From the NCBI GenBank assembly GCA_937899785.1, contig CALCCG010000137.1, positions 1 to 36,275 on the forward strand: a stretch of DNA of 36,275 nt, given 5' to 3'. Position 1 is the stretch's first letter, and every line of letters begins with the position of its first letter. Shown piece after piece: positions 25,472 to 34,334 of the stretch. The notes below the pieces were generated by a model. That model was not told where the DNA came from. It did not search any database and saw only the letters and a list, made by a program, of their open reading frames with translations. The position numbers and the translations under genes are program-made. This stretch comes from an uncultured Erythrobacter sp. (GTDB lineage Bacteria; Pseudomonadota; Alphaproteobacteria; Sphingomonadales; Sphingomonadaceae).

Positions 25472-26101
25472 TCAGATATCGTTGCGACCCGCAATGATGT
25501 CTTTCGCCTGCTGTTCCAGCACCTTGTAGCGTTCATAGTCGGGTATCTTTGAGCGAAACCATTCGGCGATCTTCAAGAGATCCTCGCCGTAATTGCCGCT
25601 CGGCATCATCGGCGGGCTAAAGCCAATCGTGCGTTTGTCGTTGTCCGCGTAAGCGAGAACGATGGGCACACCGGCCGCCTTGGCGATGTTGTAAAAGCCC
25701 GATTTCCACTTGCCATCGGTCTTGCGTGTGCCTTCGGCGGCGATGACAAGGGCGAGCTCGGTACGGCGTTTGAACTCGGCTTTCATCTGTTCGATAGTGC
25801 CGCCCGCCTTGCGCCGGTCGACCGGGATGCCGCCCATATCGAGCATGAAGTTTGTCATCGCCCCGTCGAACAGAGTGTGCTTGCCCATGAAGTTGGGTTG
25901 CACCTTCTCTTGCTTGGTCGCGCCGGCGAAAAAGACAAAGTCCCAATTGGAGGTGTGCGGCGCGCCAGCGATCACGCATTTCTTCACGTCCTTGGGAAAC
26001 CGCTCGACGATCCGCCAGCCTTTGAGCCAATAGAAAAACAGGATGATCCGGTTCACGATCCGCGAGAGCAGCGTGACGTTGCGGGTTTCGTTATGGCGCA
26101 A
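25472..26101 (-). CDS. 1-acyl-sn-glycerol-3-phosphate acyltransferase-like (PlsC family)
   Basis: A 209-residue membrane-associated acyltransferase. Seen: an N-terminal amphipathic/hydrophobic helix (IVNRIILFFYWLKGW), the block I motif H-x4-D in APHTSNWDF, block II NFMGKHTLF, the IPVDRR motif, and the block III EGTR motif in AAEGTRK. Known: PlsC enzymes acylate lysophosphatidic acid, but this shorter group, with HTSNWD in place of HxSxxD, also acylates other glycerolipids or ornithine lipids. Start: I choose the TTG at 26101, which has GGGGAGA 7-13 bases upstream. The next in-frame upstream candidate is also a TTG (26149), without an SD. It is transcribed in the direction of the TetR gene, 135 bases away, and lies 65 bases downstream of the unknown gene of the leucine operon. 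Confidence 0.82.
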   Translation of the reverse strand: MRHNETRNVTLLSRIVNRIILFFYWLKGWRIVERFPKDVKKCVIAGAPHTSNWDFVFFAGATKQEKVQPNFMGKHTLFDGAMTNFMLDMGGIPVDRRKAGGTIEQMKAEFKRRTELALVIAAEGTRKTDGKWKSGFYNIAKAAGVPIVLAYADNDKRTIGFSPPMMPSGNYGEDLLKIAEWFRSKIPDYERYKVLEQQAKDIIAGRNDI

Positions 26102-26166
26102 TAGGTTTCTCCCCGGCGTCTGTGTGGGCGCTATGGAGGAGTTACGCAAGGGGAAGCGGTGGGGCT

Positions 26167-26568
26167 TCAGTGATATCCCTCGTGCCAGGTGACGTAGCTG
26201 GGAAAGTCCTTGCCGTCGAAATACGCGGTGAAAATCTCGATTACTTCGTCAAGGGTGAAAGTGTAATCGTGGACATAGGGGCCAGTATCGATTCCGAACA
26301 GCTTTTGCCACCAAGACCGCTCCTTGATCGGCGGATCGGGTTCCAAAGGCCCGCGACTTAGATGGCGAGCGTGCACATGGCTGGCTTGATTCCCTGAGCG
26401 TTTTTCGATCGCAAATCCGTTAGCATAGGCGCCAGCCTGAACGTAGTCGTTACCGCTCTTTGAAAGTATGGCTCGCGTGTTCGTCACCGGGTCGAGAGTC
26501 GACAAGGCCGTTGCAAGGCCTGCGCTTTCGAGAATGTCCATTTGGATGAGGTCGGTTTCTAACTGCAT
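26167..26568 (-). CDS. Hypothetical protein in the leucine-catabolic operon
   Basis: A 133-residue soluble protein. The start ATG (26568) shares one base with the TGA stop of the mccB-type gene (TGATG), so translation is coupled. The N-terminal half contains ESAGLATALSTLDPVTNTRA and polar sequence with several His; the C-terminal half is aromatic (YTFTLDEVIEIFTAYF and the end SYVTWHEGYH). No family is recognised. The compact, Asp/Glu and Tyr/Trp-rich C-terminus resembles small immunity-type or accessory proteins only in style. Base composition is less GC-rich than in its neighbours. An accessory role in the carboxylase step is suggested by position, not by sequence. Confidence 0.7.
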   Translation of the reverse strand: MQLETDLIQMDILESAGLATALSTLDPVTNTRAILSKSGNDYVQAGAYANGFAIEKRSGNQASHVHARHLSRGPLEPDPPIKERSWWQKLFGIDTGPYVHDYTFTLDEVIEIFTAYFDGKDFPSYVTWHEGYH

Positions 26569-28175
26569 CACATCCTGAACACGCCAAAGCGCGGCGCTTC
26601 CGCAATCGGAGCTTCCAACGTCGCTGCAAAGGCCAGTCCCAGCGCATCCCTCGTCTGCACCGGATCGATGACGCCGTCATCCCATAGCCGCGCGGTGGCG
26701 TAATAGGGGTTGCCTTCATCCTCGTATTTCTGGCGGATCGGGGCTTTGAAGGCCTCGGCCTCCTCGTCGCTCCATGTGTCTGCGTCGCGGTGGACGGTGG
26801 CGAGGACGCTCGCGGCCTGCTCTCCGCCCATCACGCTGATGCGGGCGTTGGGCCAGGTGAAGAGGAAGCGCGGGGAATAGGCGCGCCCCGCCATGCCGTA
26901 ATTGCCCGCTCCAAAGCTGCCGCCGATCACCACGGTGATCTTGGGCACGGTCGCGGTGGCAACCGCGGTGACCAGCTTTGCGCCATGCTTGGCAATGCCT
27001 TCCGCTTCGTACTTCCCGCCGACCATGAAGCCGCTGATATTCTGCAGGAACAGCAGCGGAATGCGCCGCTGGCAGGCGAGTTCAATGAAATGCGCGCCTT
27101 TCTGAGCGCTCTCGGAAAAGAGCACGCCGTTATTGGCGATGATCCCGACCGGCATGCCCCAGATATGCGCAAAACCGCAGACGAGCGTCGAGCCATAGTG
27201 CTGCTTGAACTCGTGAAACTCGCTGCCATCGACCAGCCGTGCGATCACCTCATGCACGTCATAGGGCGCGCGCACGTCTTCGGGGATCAGCGCGTAGAGA
27301 TCGTCCGCGTCGAATTTGGGCGGGCGCGGGTCTTTGAGAGCGATATCCTTGGCCGCCGCCGTGTTCGCGCCGAGCTGGCTGACGATATCGCGCACAATGG
27401 TGAGCGCGTGTTCGTCATTCTCCGCCAGATGATCGACCACGCCCGATTTCTTGGCGTGCAGATCGCCGCCGCCCAGATCCTCGGCGCTAATCTCCTCACC
27501 CGTTGCCGCTTTCACCAGAGGAGGCCCCGCAAGGAAGATCGTGCCTTGGTTGCGCACGATCACGGTCTCATCCGACATGGCCGGGACATAGGCGCCGCCC
27601 GCGGTGCAGCTGCCCATGACGCAGGCGATCTGCGGGATGCCATGCGCGCTCATAGTCGCCTGGTTGAAGAAGATGCGGCCAAAGTGGTCCTTGTCTGGAA
27701 ACACCTCCGCCTGGTGCGGCAGGTTCGCGCCACCTGAATCGACGAGGTAGATGCACGGGAGGCGGTTCTCCATCGCGATCTCCTGCGCGCGCAGGTGCTT
27801 CTTGACCGTCATCGGGTAATAGGTGCCGCCTTTGACCGTCGCATCGTTGCACACGATCATCACCTGACGGCCCGACACACGCCCGATCCCGCATAGGATC
27901 GAGGCCGCGTTGATGTCGCCTTCATAGAGGCCGTTGGCGGCGAGCTGGCCAATCTCAAGGAAGGGCGAGCCGGGGTCAAGCAGGCGTTCGACCCGCTCGC
28001 GAGGGAGCAGTTTGCCGCGCGCCACATGCCGCTCGCGCGAGCGCTCCGGCCCGCCAAGGGCGGCTTCGGCTACAGCGGTGCGCAGATCGGTGGCAAGCTT
28101 CTGGTTGTGAGCAAACCGCGCCTTGGCGTCCGGCGCTTCGCGGTCAAGCTTGGTGGTGAGAGTGGGGGCGGTCAT
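26568..28175 (-). CDS. mccB: 3-methylcrotonyl-CoA carboxylase, beta (carboxyltransferase) subunit
   Basis: A 535-residue carboxyltransferase that takes CO2 from biotin to 3-methylcrotonyl-CoA, in leucine degradation. Seen: [19 protein letters not shown] with [26 protein letters not shown], typical of the MCC beta (LiuB) group. Further motifs are [14 protein letters not shown] (oxyanion/acyl-CoA loop), [38 protein letters not shown], and the last block ending [18 protein letters not shown]. Length agrees with MCC beta subunits. It follows a DUF1330 gene with a 4-base overlap, then the isovaleryl-CoA dehydrogenase gene, so the operon runs isovaleryl-CoA to 3-methylglutaconyl-CoA. The biotin-carrying alpha subunit (mccA/liuD), hydratase and HMG-CoA lyase are not in the window. 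Confidence 0.94.
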   Translation of the reverse strand: MTAPTLTTKLDREAPDAKARFAHNQKLATDLRTAVAEAALGGPERSRERHVARGKLLPRERVERLLDPGSPFLEIGQLAANGLYEGDINAASILCGIGRVSGRQVMIVCNDATVKGGTYYPMTVKKHLRAQEIAMENRLPCIYLVDSGGANLPHQAEVFPDKDHFGRIFFNQATMSAHGIPQIACVMGSCTAGGAYVPAMSDETVIVRNQGTIFLAGPPLVKAATGEEISAEDLGGGDLHAKKSGVVDHLAENDEHALTIVRDIVSQLGANTAAAKDIALKDPRPPKFDADDLYALIPEDVRAPYDVHEVIARLVDGSEFHEFKQHYGSTLVCGFAHIWGMPVGIIANNGVLFSESAQKGAHFIELACQRRIPLLFLQNISGFMVGGKYEAEGIAKHGAKLVTAVATATVPKITVVIGGSFGAGNYGMAGRAYSPRFLFTWPNARISVMGGEQAASVLATVHRDADTWSDEEAEAFKAPIRQKYEDEGNPYYATARLWDDGVIDPVQTRDALGLAFAATLEAPIAEAPRFGVFRM

Positions 28176-28480
28176 GAGGGCACGTCGCCGGGTTCCAGCC
28201 CCTTTACGATAATCGATTCCGCTGTGCTGCCCGCATCGCGGAACTTCCCGATCTCTTTGTATTCAGGCGACAGGAGCCATTCGAACAGCTTAGGCTTTGT
28301 CGGGAATTCGATGAGCACGCTGCGGGTCGCGTTCCATTCTCCACCAACCACTTGTGGCTCCTCATCCACGCTGAGGAGCTTGCCGTCGAACTTGTCGAAG
28401 ATCTCCATAAAGCGGTCGGCGTACTTGTCGTATTCAGCACGGTCATGGATGGTCATCCGGGTGATCATATAAACCGGCAT
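28172..28480 (-). CDS. DUF1330-domain protein
   Basis: A 102-residue protein with the dimeric alpha/beta-barrel fold of DUF1330. It starts [19 protein letters not shown], then [38 protein letters not shown]. Function is unknown in the family; members are small, cytoplasmic and often sit in catabolic operons. Here the stop overlaps the mccB start by 4 bases, and the start shares one base with the ivd stop (28480). So it is strictly inside the leucine unit, and probably binds or modifies a pathway intermediate. Confidence 0.88.
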   Translation of the reverse strand: MPVYMITRMTIHDRAEYDKYADRFMEIFDKFDGKLLSVDEEPQVVGGEWNATRSVLIEFPTKPKLFEWLLSPEYKEIGKFRDAGSTAESIIVKGLEPGDVPS

Positions 28481-29643
28481 CAGTTGGCCCCAATCAGTTC
28501 GCGGCCGATCAGCATCCGCCTGATCTCATTCGTCCCAGCGCCGATGTCGAGCAGCTTGGCATCGCGCATATAGCGCTCGACCGGCCAGTCCGTCGTGTAA
28601 CCCGCGCCGCCCAGCGCTTGCACGCTTTCGGCCGCCACGCGGAAGGCGTTCTCGCTCGCCAGCAGGATCACGCCCGCTGCATCGAACCGCGTTGTCTGAT
28701 CCGCGTCGCACGCTTTGGCCACGGCGTAAGTGTAAGCGCGCGCCGATTGCAGCGCGACATACATGTCCGCGATCTTGGCCTGCATGATCTGGAAGGTGCC
28801 GATGGGTTTGCCGAACTGCTTACGCTCGCGCAGATAGGGGATGACCGTGTCCAGGCACGCCTGCATGATCCCAAGTTGCAGCCCCGCGAGCACCACGCGC
28901 TCATAATCGAGCCCGCTCATCAGGACGCCGACGCCGCCATTGACCGGGCCCATCACGCGATCTTCGGGGATGTGGCAATCGTCGAACACCAGCTCTGCGG
29001 TGGGAGAGCCTTTCATACCGACCTTTTCGATTTTCTGGCCGATTGAGAAGCCGTCATCGCCCTTCTCGATCAGGAAAGCGGTGATACCGCGGCTGCCCGC
29101 GCTGCCATCGGTCTTCGCGTAGACCACCAGCGTGTCGGCTTCGGGCGCGTTGGTGATCCAGAACTTGGTGCCGTTGAGCACGTAGCCCCCCTGAACGGCA
29201 TCAGCCTTCAGCTTCATCGAGACCACGTCCGACCCCGCTCCCGCCTCCGACATCGCAAGGCTGCCGACATGCTCGCCCGAGATGAGGCCGGGGAGGTATT
29301 TCGCCTTCTGCTCGTCATTGCCCCAGCGGCGGATCTGATTGAGGCACAGGTTGGAATGCGCGCCATAGGACAGACCAACGCTGGCGCTCGCGCGGCTGAC
29401 TTCCTCGACCGCGATGACGTGTTCGAGATAGCCGAGCCCCAGCCCGCCCCATTCCTCTTCAACCGTGATGCCATGGAGGCCGAGCTCACCCATCGGCTGC
29501 CACAGTTCGCGCGGGAAGGCATCTTCGCGGTCGGTCTTGTCGGCCAGCGGCATGATCTGTTCATCGGCGAAGCGCGCCGTGGTCTCGCGGATCATATCGC
29601 CCGCTTCACCGAGCTGGAAATCGAAATCGGGGGTCGCTCGCAT
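28480..29643 (-). CDS. ivd: Isovaleryl-CoA dehydrogenase
   Basis: A 387-residue acyl-CoA dehydrogenase that oxidises isovaleryl-CoA to 3-methylcrotonyl-CoA and passes electrons to ETF. Seen: EQIMPLADKTDREDAFPREL, SLAMSEAGAGSDVVSMKL (FAD and substrate), FWITNAPEADTLVVYAKT, and FDDCHIPEDRVMG. Glu248 in GLDYERVVLAG matches the catalytic glutamate that is specific to isovaleryl-CoA dehydrogenases; other ACADs have it near the C-terminus. The end RDAKLLDIGAGTNEIRRMLIGREL is typical. First gene of the unit ivd-DUF1330-mccB-hypothetical. ATG 29643 has only a weak SD. It is divergent from the histidine kinase with a 179-base gap. Confidence 0.95.
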   Translation of the reverse strand: MRATPDFDFQLGEAGDMIRETTARFADEQIMPLADKTDREDAFPRELWQPMGELGLHGITVEEEWGGLGLGYLEHVIAVEEVSRASASVGLSYGAHSNLCLNQIRRWGNDEQKAKYLPGLISGEHVGSLAMSEAGAGSDVVSMKLKADAVQGGYVLNGTKFWITNAPEADTLVVYAKTDGSAGSRGITAFLIEKGDDGFSIGQKIEKVGMKGSPTAELVFDDCHIPEDRVMGPVNGGVGVLMSGLDYERVVLAGLQLGIMQACLDTVIPYLRERKQFGKPIGTFQIMQAKIADMYVALQSARAYTYAVAKACDADQTTRFDAAGVILLASENAFRVAAESVQALGGAGYTTDWPVERYMRDAKLLDIGAGTNEIRRMLIGRELIGAN

Positions 29644-29822
29644 TGTCTCTCTTGTCCCATGAGACCGCGCTCGCGCAGGAGGGCGAAGGCTGGCCTGTGT
29701 TCATATATTGCGCGTCTTAGCAACGCGACAAGCAAAGGCCAACGCCGGTGATGATGGATGCGTTTTGACGGCGCGCGCGCTTCCTGTATGGGCGTGGCGA
29801 AAGGGAGGCCCCGAAAGCCAAC

Positions 29823-31328
29823 GTGACCTTTTCAGAGCCAAGCCCCTGGCCCATGGGCGCCGATCCTGCACCGCGTTTGTGCGATGAGGATGAGCGGCTC
29901 GTCACGCTTGCCAGCTATTCGATCCAAGAGCTGTTCGGCGATGAAGAGCTGGCGCGCCTCGCCCGCTTCGCCGCGCATCTGTGCGCCACCCCGACGGGCG
30001 CCGTCAGCCTGGTCGAAGCCGAACGCCAAATCTTCCTTGCAAGCGAAGGCGTTGCGGTGACCGAGACTCCGCGATCCACCAGCCTGTGCTCGCACGCTAT
30101 GCTCAAGGGGGATGTCCTGGTGGTGCCCGACGCGTCGAAGGACGCGCGTTTCGCCGGTTTTGCATCGGTCACGAGCGAGCGGCACTTGCGCTTTTACGCG
30201 GGCGCTCCGCTGATCTCAGCGGAAGGCGCGCCGCTGGGTGCTCTATGCGTGACCGACACAGCGCCGCGGCCCGCCGGCCTGACCGAGCTGCAGCGGGAAG
30301 GCTTGCTGGTGCTGGCCGACGCGGTCAAGCGCCGCTTGCTCGCCCATCGCCAGGCCGGCGAAGTGTCCGCTGCGATCCGTCAGAGCGCAGAGCGGCTGCA
30401 GTTCATGATCGACAGCGTGCCCGATATTGCCTGGTCGGCCGGGCCAGGCGCGCGGTTCGACTATGTCAACGCGCGCTGGCGCGAGACAACCGGTCGGCCC
30501 GCTCCACGCCATGTCGAAGATTGGCGCGCGGTCATTCACCCTGAAGAGTTCGAACGCACCCGCGCCAAGTTCATCGACGCGGTCCAGCGCGCCGTTCCGT
30601 TCGAAGATCAGTGGCAAATGCGCCAGGCCGACGCGAGCTATCGCTGGGTGCTGAGCCGTGCGGTCCCTTCGACCGATGATCCCGAAACCGCGCGCTGGTT
30701 TGGCACCCTAACCGATATCGACGATTCCTACCGCATCTCGAAAGAGCGCGAATTGCTCGCCGGCGAGCTGGCCCACCGGATCAAGAACATCTTTTCGGTT
30801 ATTGTTGGCCTCGTTTCGCTCCACGCGCGCGGCGACGCGACGCACAAGGTGTTTGCCGATACCCTTTCCGAGAACATCCGCGCCTTGTCTCGTGCGCAGG
30901 AGTTTACCCTCCAGATTGATCGGATTCAGGCGGAGGATTTGAAGGGGCTGCTCGAAGTTCTCATGGCTCCCTATGGCGCGCCCGGCGGAAACGCGGTTGT
31001 GATCGCAGGCGATAAAGTTCATTTCGGCGTGCGCGCCGCCACCCCGCTCGCCTTGGTTTTCCACGAGATGGCGACCAATTCCGCCAAATATGGGGCGCTC
31101 AGCGCGGTCGATGGGACGGTGTCAATCACGCTTGATCGCGGCGAGGAGAACGCTGTGATTACCTGGCAGGAAACAGGCGGACCCATCACCCGACCGCCAG
31201 CGGACCAAGGGTTTGGTTCGCGCCTCATGACGATGGCGATTGCGCATCAGCTTGGTGGGGAGATGGAACAGTCCTGGCCAGCCAAAGGCCTTCGCGCGGT
31301 GATCACGCTGCCGCTCGACCGGCTGTGA
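29823..31328 (+). CDS. GAF-PAS HWE-family sensor histidine kinase
   Basis: A 501-residue cytoplasmic kinase without membrane segments. GAF domain: about residues 30-175, with LCATPTGAVSLVEAERQIF, a cysteine in STSLCSHAM and FYAGAPLI. PAS/PAC domain: about 190-303 (MIDSVPDIAWSA, DYVNARWRETTGR, WFGTLTDID). Kinase domain: phospho-acceptor His318 in ELAHRIKNIFSVI, N box HEMATN (414-419) with SAKYGALS, and WQETGGP, the W-x-E motif that defines the HWE family. Known: HWE kinases often act in general stress response or light signalling. The GAF Cys is interesting but no chromophore is proven, and the PAS does not show the LOV signature. The start is a GTG at 29823; GGGAGG lies 14 bases upstream, a little far. 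No response regulator is adjacent. Confidence 0.9.
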   Translation: MTFSEPSPWPMGADPAPRLCDEDERLVTLASYSIQELFGDEELARLARFAAHLCATPTGAVSLVEAERQIFLASEGVAVTETPRSTSLCSHAMLKGDVLVVPDASKDARFAGFASVTSERHLRFYAGAPLISAEGAPLGALCVTDTAPRPAGLTELQREGLLVLADAVKRRLLAHRQAGEVSAAIRQSAERLQFMIDSVPDIAWSAGPGARFDYVNARWRETTGRPAPRHVEDWRAVIHPEEFERTRAKFIDAVQRAVPFEDQWQMRQADASYRWVLSRAVPSTDDPETARWFGTLTDIDDSYRISKERELLAGELAHRIKNIFSVIVGLVSLHARGDATHKVFADTLSENIRALSRAQEFTLQIDRIQAEDLKGLLEVLMAPYGAPGGNAVVIAGDKVHFGVRAATPLALVFHEMATNSAKYGALSAVDGTVSITLDRGEENAVITWQETGGPITRPPADQGFGSRLMTMAIAHQLGGEMEQSWPAKGLRAVITLPLDRL

Positions 31329-31395
31329 GACAGGCTGCGCGGTTGAGGCCGGGGGGTTGGCGGCGCACGATCGTCTCTCTAGGCTAACTCAGGTA

Positions 31396-31908
31396 ATGCT
31401 TTTGCCAAATCCATGTCGGTGTCTTCTCGGGGGGGTGAGCGCGCTCGCGCTGATCGGCTGTACGGCGGAACCCGACGCCGACAACGCCAGCCCAGCGCCG
31501 AGCGATGGGCCAGATGGCGTATCCCGTGAACTGTCGCCGGAAAGTCTGGAAATGGTTGAGACGGCGTGGCTTTCGGTGAGCGCGGATGGCGCGGTCTATT
31601 CCACATTCCTTGATCCCGATGGCCGCTATCGCGACGTGCGCGACGGAGCGGTGGTCTATACGGGCTCGTGGGAGCAGAACGCGGCGCGCGAATTGTGTTT
31701 CAGGCCTGATCAGGGGGCCGGCGGATGCTGGTCACACGGGGCGCCCGGTCTTGACGGGGTTATGCAGGCGCGCAGCCGCGCCGGTCGCACAATCGCTTTG
31801 AAACGGATCAGCTACACGGCGCCTGTCCCTGCCACGGAGGATCAGGATGGCGCGCAATCCGAAGCGCAGGATTTGGAAGCCAATGCGAATTCGGGCAGCG
31901 GGGGCTGA
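31396..31908 (+). CDS. Putative lipoprotein
   Basis: A 170-residue protein with a lipoprotein signal (MLLPNPCRCLLGGVSALALIGC, lipobox LIGC at Cys22). A Pro/Asp/Ser-rich linker and a small domain follow: ETAWLSVSADGAVYSTFLDPDG, YRDVRDG, YTGSWEQN, with a Cys pair in ELCFRPD and GGCWS. It ends with a low-complexity Gln/Glu/Ala/Asn tail. It may bind something in the periplasm, but no family is recognised. ATG 31396 is preferred over a TTG at 31357, since it starts the signal peptide. It is on the same strand as, and 39 bases before, the osmoprotectant ABC operon. Confidence 0.75.
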   Translation: MLLPNPCRCLLGGVSALALIGCTAEPDADNASPAPSDGPDGVSRELSPESLEMVETAWLSVSADGAVYSTFLDPDGRYRDVRDGAVVYTGSWEQNAARELCFRPDQGAGGCWSHGAPGLDGVMQARSRAGRTIALKRISYTAPVPATEDQDGAQSEAQDLEANANSGSGG

Positions 31909-31947
31909 ACCGATTCCAACACCACACACGACCGGGGGGCATGCACA

Positions 31948-32772
31948 ATGACAGCGGAAGCGCTGCTGCGGTTTGACGCAGCGGAACGGCGCTATGGCGC
32001 ACGCAACGACGTCGTGGCGGTGGGCGGTGTGAGCTGCGAAATCGCCCGAGGCTCTTTCGTGGCGCTTGTCGGGGCGTCGGGTTCGGGCAAGTCGACGCTG
32101 CTTAAAATGGTCAACACGCTGGTCGAACCATCGGCCGGGCGGGTTCTGTTCAGCGGGGAGGATGTAGCCACGCTCAAACCCTCTACGCTGCGCCGCCGGG
32201 TTGGCTATGTGTTCCAGGGGATCGGGCTGTTCCCGCATTTTCGGGTGGGCGAAAACATCGCGATCGGACCGCGACTGGCTGGGGAAACCCTGCCTTCTGA
32301 ACGCGTTGCGGAATTGCTCACGCTGGTCGAACTCGAACCCGACATGGCCAGCCGGATGCCCGACGAGCTTTCGGGCGGCCAACGTCAGCGCGTGGGAGTG
32401 GCGCGCGCGCTGGCCGGGGATCCGGAGCTTTTGTTGATGGATGAACCCTTTGGTGCGCTCGACCCGGTGACGCGGGACGCTCTGGGGGAGCGGGTGCGCG
32501 AATTGCACGATGAGCTGGGTCTTACCACCGTCATGGTGACCCACGACATGGCCGAAGCGCTGCTGCTGGCGGACCGCGTCATGGTGATGGATGCGGGCGA
32601 GCTGGTCGCGGATGAAACGCCGCGTTCGCTGCTCGCCGGAAAGGGCGGCGAGGTCGCGCAGAGCCTTGTCGCCGTGCCCCGCGATCAGGCGGAAAAGCTC
32701 GCCGCCATGGAGGAGAGCATCGCCGCCAAGGCGCGCGCACAATCGCCTTCGACCCGTGGAGCGAGCGCATGA
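31948..32772 (+). CDS. Osmoprotectant-type ABC transporter, ATP-binding protein
   Basis: A 274-residue ATPase of a glycine betaine/choline/carnitine-type importer (OpuCA/ProV/YehX group). Seen: Walker A GASGSGKST (about 42-50), Q-loop VFQGIGLFPHFRVGENI, signature LSGGQRQRVG, Walker B LLLMDEPFGALDPVTRD and VTHDMAEAL. The usual C-terminal CBS pair of OpuA/ProV is missing; the chain ends in a short charged tail rich in Ala and Ser, so ionic-strength sensing by CBS is not expected. The stop overlaps the next gene by 4 bases (ATGA). ATG 31948 starts about 39 bases after the lipoprotein stop. Confidence 0.92.
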   Translation: MTAEALLRFDAAERRYGARNDVVAVGGVSCEIARGSFVALVGASGSGKSTLLKMVNTLVEPSAGRVLFSGEDVATLKPSTLRRRVGYVFQGIGLFPHFRVGENIAIGPRLAGETLPSERVAELLTLVELEPDMASRMPDELSGGQRQRVGVARALAGDPELLLMDEPFGALDPVTRDALGERVRELHDELGLTTVMVTHDMAEALLLADRVMVMDAGELVADETPRSLLAGKGGEVAQSLVAVPRDQAEKLAAMEESIAAKARAQSPSTRGASA

Positions 32773-34334
32773 CCGGCTTCTGGGAAACGCTCTTCACCCT
32801 TGGCGACAAGCTGACCGCGCATATCGTGCTTGCCGCCAGCGCCATTGCGCTCGGCATTCTGGTGGCGCTTCCCTTGGCCGTTTGGGCGGCGCGCTCGCAG
32901 AGCGTGGCGCGCATCGCGCTTGGTTTTGCAAGTCTTGTCCAGACCATTCCGGCGCTGGCGCTGCTCGCTCTGTTTTTCCCTATCCTGCTGTCGCTGCGCG
33001 CGGTGTTTGGCGAGAGCCTCCCGACGCTGGGGTTTCTGCCGGCTTTGCTGGCGCTGGCGCTTTACGCGCTGCTGCCGATCTTGCGAAACGCCGTCACCGC
33101 GCAGGTCAATCTCGATCCCGGTGTGCTCGAAGCGGCGGATGGTGTCGGCATGACAAGCTGGCAAAAGCTAACCTTGGTGGAAGCGCCGCTTTCCGCACCT
33201 TTCATTATGGCCGGCATACGCACCGCCAGCGTGTGGACCATCGGCGCGGCGACCCTTTCGACCACCATTGGCCAGCCCAGCCTGGGCGATCCGATCTTTG
33301 CTGGACTGCAGACGCAGAACTGGAACCTGGTCCTGGCCGGGTGTTTTGCGAGCGCTGGGCTGGCGCTGGCGGTCGATGCGTTGCTGGGCGTGATCGAAAG
33401 CGGCCTCGCGCTCAGGCGGCGGTGGCAATATGGCGGCGGCTTTGCCGCGGTGGCTTTGGGCATCCTCGCCGCTTGCGCCTTTCAATTCGGAGATGACCTG
33501 TTTGCAAAAGAGCGCGCGGAGGGTGATCTGGGCCCGATCGTGATCGGCTCCAAACAATTCTCCGAGAGCTATATTTTGTCTGAATTGATCGCCGATCGCC
33601 TGCGCGCGCAGGGCTTTGAAGTGACCAACCGCACGGGCCTCGGCTCGGCGGTGCTGCACGGCTCGGTCGCCGCCTCAAGCGTTGATATCTCGGTTGATTA
33701 CACCGGTACGGTGTGGACCAACGAGCTCGGCCGCAGAGACAATCCCGGACGCGATAAAGTGTTCGAGACAATTGTCGAATGGGAGCGCCAAAACACCGGC
33801 ATCCGCGTTCTGGGCCGGCTGGGCTTTGAGAACGCGTACGCCTTTGCCATGCGGCGCGACCGTGCAGCGGAATTGGGAGTGACGTCGCTTGAAGATATCG
33901 CCCGTGTGGCCCCGCGCCTGACAGTCGGCGGGGATCCCGAGTTTTTCGAGCGCCCCGAATGGATCTCAGTGCGCGACACGTATGGGATCGAATTTGGCCG
34001 AACGCGCAATTTTTCTCCAACCTTCATGTTCAACGCGCTGCGTTCGGGCGAGGCGGACGCGATCAGCGCGTACAGCACCGATGGTCGGCTGGCGGCGGAC
34101 ACCTATTTCCTCCTCGACGACCCGCGCGAGGCGCTGCCTTCCTACGATGCGATGCTGATGCTGAGCCCGCGGATTGGCGAGAACGAAGAAGTTCTCGCCG
34201 CGCTGCGGCCGTTGATCGGTACGATTTCTCCCGAAGCGATGCGCAAGGCCAATTTTGCCGTGGACCGCGAGGATGACCAAAAGCTCTCCCCCAAACAGGC
34301 CGCGCGCGAACTGGCTGCGTCGCTTGGGAATTAG
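32769..34334 (+). CDS. Fused permease and substrate-binding protein of a glycine betaine-type ABC importer
   Basis: A 521-residue fusion. Residues 1 to about 215 form the permease: six hydrophobic segments and the EAA-like loop with VLEAADGVGMTSWQKLTLVEAPLSAPFIMAGIRT. A further hydrophobic segment (about 225-242, GGGFAAVALGILAACAF) anchors the following domain. Residues 255-521 form the OpuAC-type binding protein facing the periplasm: IVIGSKQFSESYILSELIA, GLGSAVLHGSVAASSVDISVDYTGT, and a final Ala/Lys-rich end. Known: the permease-SBP fusion is found in the ProWX/OpuBB-BC type in several phyla. Substrate is probably a quaternary ammonium compound; the exact solute is not given by the sequence. 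The stop is shared with the convergent DUF2147 gene. Confidence 0.93.
   Translation: MTGFWETLFTLGDKLTAHIVLAASAIALGILVALPLAVWAARSQSVARIALGFASLVQTIPALALLALFFPILLSLRAVFGESLPTLGFLPALLALALYALLPILRNAVTAQVNLDPGVLEAADGVGMTSWQKLTLVEAPLSAPFIMAGIRTASVWTIGAATLSTTIGQPSLGDPIFAGLQTQNWNLVLAGCFASAGLALAVDALLGVIESGLALRRRWQYGGGFAAVALGILAACAFQFGDDLFAKERAEGDLGPIVIGSKQFSESYILSELIADRLRAQGFEVTNRTGLGSAVLHGSVAASSVDISVDYTGTVWTNELGRRDNPGRDKVFETIVEWERQNTGIRVLGRLGFENAYAFAMRRDRAAELGVTSLEDIARVAPRLTVGGDPEFFERPEWISVRDTYGIEFGRTRNFSPTFMFNALRSGEADAISAYSTDGRLAADTYFLLDDPREALPSYDAMLMLSPRIGENEEVLAALRPLIGTISPEAMRKANFAVDREDDQKLSPKQAARELAASLGN

Noticed and set aside
26790-27737. 315-codon plus-strand frame
   Set aside because: Antisense to mccB; a high-GC shadow.
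29823-31328. Phytochrome or LOV photoreceptor
   Set aside because: The GAF has a Cys but not the PHY-type context, and the PAS lacks the NCRFLQ-type LOV signature.
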